8,100 nt of DNA from an uncultured Collinsella sp. (GTDB lineage: Bacteria > Actinomycetota > Coriobacteriia > Coriobacteriales > Coriobacteriaceae): assembly GCA_958405565.1 (NCBI GenBank), contig CATYEN010000070.1:1-8100 (forward strand), in the 5' to 3' direction. Of this stretch, positions 5,009 to 8,100 are shown in pieces. Below the pieces are notes generated by a model. That model was not told the DNA's origin. It did not search any database and saw only the letters and a program-made list of their open reading frames with translations. Position 1 is the stretch's first letter; each line of letters begins with the position of its first letter. The position numbers and the translations under genes were made by a program.

Positions 5009-5794
5009 TTATTTGTCCTCGAGATAGCGAGAGAGGAACTCACGAGTGCGCTGGTGTTTGGGGTTGCCGAAGAGCTCGGCCGGCGCGGCATCCTCGAGCA
5101 CCACGCCCTTGTCCATAAAGACCACGCGGTCGGACACGGTTCGGGCAAAGGCCATCTCATGCGTGACGACGACCATGGTCATGCCGTCGGCAGCGAGCTT
5201 GCGCATGACCTCGAGCACCTCGCCCACGATCTCGGGGTCGAGCGCTGAGGTCGGCTCGTCAAACAGCATGATCTGCGGATTCATGCACAGGGCACGAGCG
5301 ATGGCCACGCGCTGCTTTTGACCACCGGACAGGCGACCCACGGCGGCGTGCGCGAACTTTTCGAGTCCCACGCTGGTCAGATGCTCCATCGCGACCTTCT
5401 CGGCCTCGACCTTGCTCATCTTTTTGAGCGTGACGGGCGCGAGCGTGCAGTTGTCGAGCACGTCCATGTTGTTGAACAGGTTGAAGCCCTGGAACACCAT
5501 GCCGATGTCCTCGCGCAGTTTATTGATATTGCAGCGCTCGGCAGTAAGGTCCTGACCGTGGAACCAGATATGGCCGGCATCCGGAGTCTCGAGCAGGTTA
5601 AGGCAGCGCAGAAACGTCGACTTGCCCGAGCCCGAGGCGCCGATGATGGTGACGACCTCGCCGGGATTGACGGACAAGTCGATGCCCTTGAGCACCTCGA
5701 GTGAGCCAAAGCTCTTGCGCAGGCCCTCGACGCGGATAAGCGGCTCTTGGTTTTGCACGGCTGCCGCAGTGCCGGTAGTGGCGGTATCTGCCAT
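5009..5794 (-). CDS. Amino-acid ABC transporter ATP-binding protein (GlnQ/HisP type)
   Basis: This is the cytoplasmic ATPase that powers the importer encoded by the two genes upstream. The 261-residue product has Walker A GASGSGKST (52-60), Q-loop Q102 in MVFQGFNLF, signature LSGGQ (155-159), Walker B IMLFDE (175-180), D-loop SALDPE and H-loop H212. The MVFQ.FNLF pattern and the overall length fit the polar amino-acid (PAAT) subfamily, typified by GlnQ and HisP. The start at ATG 5794 is set by GAGGAGA just upstream; 25 further codons are open but overlap the permease stop and lack a ribosome binding site. It follows the permease stop by 22 bp, so it is the third gene of the operon. A terminator hairpin follows it. 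Substrate cannot be read from the ATPase. Confidence 0.95.
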   Translation of the reverse strand: MADTATTGTAAAVQNQEPLIRVEGLRKSFGSLEVLKGIDLSVNPGEVVTIIGASGSGKSTFLRCLNLLETPDAGHIWFHGQDLTAERCNINKLREDIGMVFQGFNLFNNMDVLDNCTLAPVTLKKMSKVEAEKVAMEHLTSVGLEKFAHAAVGRLSGGQKQRVAIARALCMNPQIMLFDEPTSALDPEIVGEVLEVMRKLAADGMTMVVVTHEMAFARTVSDRVVFMDKGVVLEDAAPAELFGNPKHQRTREFLSRYLEDK

Positions 5795-5816
5795 GATGAT
5801 TCTCCTCGTCTTAAGC

Positions 5817-6965
5817 CTAGTTAGAGCTGGGCAGCGTGGCCGGAGCCTCGGCACCGAGCTTTTTGCCAAAGGCCTCGAGCAGGCGGCTCGCCACGAGCGT
5901 CAGGATCAGATAGACCACGAGCGCCACGCAGTAGACCTCCATCTGGCGGTAGTACACGCCGGCGACGGTGGTGGTGGCGTACATGAGGTCGAACACGCCG
6001 ATGACCGAGAGCACCGACGAGTCCTTGATGTTGATGATGAGCTCGTTGGTGAGCGCCGGGATCGCGTTTTTAATACCCTGAGGGAACACGACCTTGCGCA
6101 TAGCCTGCCACTGCGACAGGCCCAGCGAGCGCGCTGCCTCGGCCTGGCCGGGATCGATGGACTCGATGCCGCCGCGCAGGACCTCCATCATGTAGGCGGT
6201 GGAGTTGAGCGAGATGGTGACGAGGCCGGCGGTGAAGGTACTCCAGATCTGGTTGGCCTGGGCGGTCTCGAAGCCCATGCCGCGCAGAACGGTAAAGCCC
6301 GCGTAATAGATGAGCAGGCCCTGGACCATCATGGGCGTGCCGCGCACGACGGTGGAATAGACGGTCGCAAAGCCTCGGCCAATGCTCTTAAAGAAGCGCA
6401 CCAGGTCGTTGTCGACGCGATCGAAGGTCTGGGTGCGCAAGAACACAAAGAGCAGCGCCAAGAAGAAGGCGATGACCGTGCCGAAGGTGGCAAGCGCGAT
6501 GGTGATCTCGATACCGCGGATAAAGAAGTCGCCGCTCTTGTAGGTCATGTAGACCAAGCTCGACAGAAAGTCGCTGGGATTGGAGTCCGAGACAATGCTC
6601 ACCTGCACCAGGTCGACAAACGACATGACGCAGCGGTCGATAAAGAAGATCGCCGCGATGGCAACCACGACATAGCTGCCCAGGCGCGCGCCGCGACGGC
6701 AACGCTCAGATGCAAACGGCGACGTTTCGCGATAGTCGTTCCAGTGTATGAGCTTGGTGACGAGCGCCGCCGCCGACACGACGAGCCAGGCCCAAAGGAT
6801 TACCCAGAGGCAGTCTTGGAACACGCCCGTGGGCGCCAAGAAGCTCAGCGGCGTTGGGTTGCGCTGGCTAAACGCCAGACCGAGCGCCGCGATAGCGCTC
6901 GTGCCCAGGTACACATAACGGTGGTCGGCCTTGATAAAGGAGGCCAGGCGATTGATGCCTTTCAT
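5817..6965 (-). CDS. Amino-acid ABC transporter permease with extended N-terminus
   Basis: This is the membrane channel of a polar amino-acid importer. The C-terminal part of the 382-residue product is a standard HisM/GlnP-type permease domain. It starts near GIEITIALATFGTVIAFFLA (151-170) and contains RGTPMMVQ (208-215) and the EAA loop that docks the ATPase (EAARSLGLSQWQAMRKVVFP, 276-295), with a last membrane helix at about 344-362. Family members are usually 220-250 residues. Here about 145 extra residues precede the domain, with apparent membrane segments at about 18-33, 51-71 and 97-113 and a soluble stretch at 114-149. Start ATG 6965 has GGGAGG at ideal spacing and lies only 9 bp after the substrate-binding gene, indicating tight co-translation. 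A single permease gene implies a homodimer. The role of the extension is unknown. Confidence 0.93.
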   Translation of the reverse strand: MKGINRLASFIKADHRYVYLGTSAIAALGLAFSQRNPTPLSFLAPTGVFQDCLWVILWAWLVVSAAALVTKLIHWNDYRETSPFASERCRRGARLGSYVVVAIAAIFFIDRCVMSFVDLVQVSIVSDSNPSDFLSSLVYMTYKSGDFFIRGIEITIALATFGTVIAFFLALLFVFLRTQTFDRVDNDLVRFFKSIGRGFATVYSTVVRGTPMMVQGLLIYYAGFTVLRGMGFETAQANQIWSTFTAGLVTISLNSTAYMMEVLRGGIESIDPGQAEAARSLGLSQWQAMRKVVFPQGIKNAIPALTNELIINIKDSSVLSVIGVFDLMYATTTVAGVYYRQMEVYCVALVVYLILTLVASRLLEAFGKKLGAEAPATLPSSN

Positions 6966-6974
6966 GCTGCCTCC

Positions 6975-7901
6975 CTATGCCGGCTGACGGTCGAGGCACG
7001 CGTCCCACATTTGGTCGCGCTCCTCTTGGCTAATGCCCTTGAGTGTCTTGTCGATGAGCTTAAGCAGTTTGTCCGAGCCCTTGCGGCAACCGACATTTGC
7101 CGTGACCTCCTGCTTAAAGCCCTCGCCCTCGGCAAAGCGAATGGGCACGATGCCCGGGTTTTGGGCCATATAGCCCTTCTCGTTTTCGGTGTTGTAGGTC
7201 ACAGCGTCACAAGTGCCCTGCAGCAGATTCGAGAACACCGTGGGGACCGAATCGACCGGGTTCTTGTGCACAACGCCCGGAATCTCGTCGATGACGGTAT
7301 CGAGCATGGTGTCCTTTTGGCCGAGCACCGTGGCACCGCTGAAGTCGCCGAGCTTGGTGGCGTTTTGGTAGGGCGAGCCCTCTTTTACGAACAGGCCAAA
7401 GTAGCCAATGAAGTACGGGTCGGAAAAGCCGACGGACTCCTCGCGCTCGGGCGTGGCGCTCATGCCGGCAATGATGAGGTCGATCTGACCGTTGTTGAGC
7501 GAATCGATAAGGCCCGAGAAGCTCTGCTTGACGGCGACGGGCTCGCCGCCGAGGGCCTTGCAGACGATCTTGGCGATCTGCACGTCGTAGCCATCGGCAT
7601 AGGCGCCCTGCACGTTGTCGATGGGGATGGTGTACTCGCTGGCTTCGGAAACTTGCCAGTTGTACGGGGCGTAGGCTGCCTCCATACCGATGCGGATCTT
7701 GTCCTTGCCGATAACGGAATCGGACAGGTCGTCGCGACCGCCGCCCGTCGTGGGCTGAACTACTTCCAGCGTGGAGGGGCGCTGGCAACCGGCAAGTGCG
7801 CCGGCGACGACAGAAGCGCTCGCAGCGAGAGCGCTACCCAAAAAGATGCGACGGCTGCATACCGGCTGTGGATGCGCGTCGCGTTGATGGGGAGAATGCA
7901 T
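6975..7901 (-). CDS. Amino-acid ABC transporter substrate-binding lipoprotein (SBP_bac_3)
   Basis: This is the extracytoplasmic receptor that delivers a polar amino acid to the permease. The 308-residue product starts with a signal region carrying SRRIFLG (16-22), a twin-arginine-like motif, a hydrophobic stretch (23-36) and lipobox LAGC (36-39), so C39 should be lipidated. The mature part has family-3 binding-protein hallmarks: IRIGMEAAYAPYNW (69-82), GYDVQIAK (104-111), GQIDLIIAGMSATPEREESV (138-157), FSDPYF (159-164) and a C-terminal lobe with CDAVTYNTENEKGYM (231-245). ATG 7901 is preferred because GGGAAGG lies upstream; an open frame extends 24 codons further without a comparable site. 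It is the first gene of the importer operon. TATATC about 50 bp upstream of the start could be a -10, but no good -35 accompanies it. The ligand cannot be decided by eye. Confidence 0.93.
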   Translation of the reverse strand: MHSPHQRDAHPQPVCSRRIFLGSALAASASVVAGALAGCQRPSTLEVVQPTTGGGRDDLSDSVIGKDKIRIGMEAAYAPYNWQVSEASEYTIPIDNVQGAYADGYDVQIAKIVCKALGGEPVAVKQSFSGLIDSLNNGQIDLIIAGMSATPEREESVGFSDPYFIGYFGLFVKEGSPYQNATKLGDFSGATVLGQKDTMLDTVIDEIPGVVHKNPVDSVPTVFSNLLQGTCDAVTYNTENEKGYMAQNPGIVPIRFAEGEGFKQEVTANVGCRKGSDKLLKLIDKTLKGISQEERDQMWDACLDRQPA

Positions 7902-7999
7902 AATCTGCCTTCCCTGTTGAATCGTATGCTGACGACTTAACAGGATATACGCCAGCGACCAGCAGCGCAGCACAAGCTCGAAAAATTAATAGACACACG

Positions 8000-8100
8000 G
8001 TAGTCATTGGGAGCGTCGATGTTTTGGCAATGCCAGCGAGCGCCGCCCAGAGCGAACAAGTTGGCATGAAAAAGGCAAGGCATAGACCTTCTGGTCATGC
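8000..8100 (-). repeat. Composite intergenic repeat, copy B (cut by window edge)
   Basis: Positions 8014-8042 are identical to 1997-2025. The left flank GTAGTCATTGGG (8000-8011) matches an arm of the short palindromic family (reverse complement of 1948-1959). The right part carries 8057-8071, similar to 2040-2054, and the hairpin at 8080-8100. It fills most of the gap upstream of the substrate-binding protein gene, so the operon promoter must lie at about 7902-8000 or overlap the repeat. Confidence 0.7.
8068..8100 (-). terminator. Terminator hairpin of the gene to the right (partial)
   Basis: On the minus strand GCAT-GACC, loop AGAA, GGTC-T-ATGC (8080-8100) forms an 8-bp stem with one bulge, followed by CTTGCC and five T (8069-8073). 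The core and loop equal those of the hairpin at 2058-2086 while the outer stem differs but still pairs. The stem would extend if the next bases are CTT, which lie outside the window. It presumably ends a minus-strand gene beyond 8100. Confidence 0.5.

Noticed and set aside
4244..5248. 334-codon plus-strand open frame opposite the M20 and ATPase genes
   Set aside because: It spans two real genes and the terminator between them; no domain is visible.
5622..7940. 772-codon plus-strand open frame opposite the ABC operon
   Set aside because: It runs antisense across three genes with clear motifs and ribosome binding sites. Its product is His/Asp/Ala-rich without recognisable domains, which is the usual mirror of GC-rich codon bias.

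Overview
The window is GC-rich bacterial chromosome in which every convincing gene lies on the minus strand. Coding density, high GC, the gene complement and the intergenic repeats suggest an actinobacterium of the Coriobacteriia (Collinsella-like). That placement is an inference from style and protein features, not from a database match.

Read in the direction of transcription (right to left), the window starts in an intergenic block at 7902-8100. This holds a repeat-borne terminator hairpin that is cut by the window edge. A compact polar amino-acid ABC importer operon follows: a substrate-binding lipoprotein with a twin-arginine-like signal (6975-7901), a permease with an extra membrane-spanning N-terminal region (5817-6965), and an ATPase (5009-5794). 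A strong terminator-like hairpin separates it from an M20 metallopeptidase gene (3521-4936). The peptidase could supply free amino acids for such an importer, but that link rests only on adjacency. Next come a 291-bp gap with palindromic repeats, prfA (release factor 1, 2162-3229), a 727-bp gap, prmC (release-factor glutamine methyltransferase, 184-1434) and the first 36 codons of an unidentified gene (1-108).

prfA and prmC form an enzyme-substrate pair: PrmC methylates the glutamine of the GGQ motif of RF1. Here they are separated by a gap carrying a terminator, a repeat cluster, an AT-rich stretch with a possible small ORF, and a candidate promoter for prmC. prmC also carries an Ala/Glu-rich insertion of about 119 residues between its two domains.

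The most unusual content is intergenic. One composite element occurs twice: a 29-bp identical block, a diverged spacer, and a hairpin whose GACC/GGTC core is constant while the outer stem differs but still pairs. A second family of short palindromic units occurs as a cluster at 1827-1985, as a near-symmetric 56-bp palindrome at 3438-3493, and as a fragment near 8000. I see no phage, insertion sequence, CRISPR array, tRNA or rRNA. Apart from these repeats and a few protein oddities this is an ordinary core-genome region, and I found no convincing new multi-gene system.
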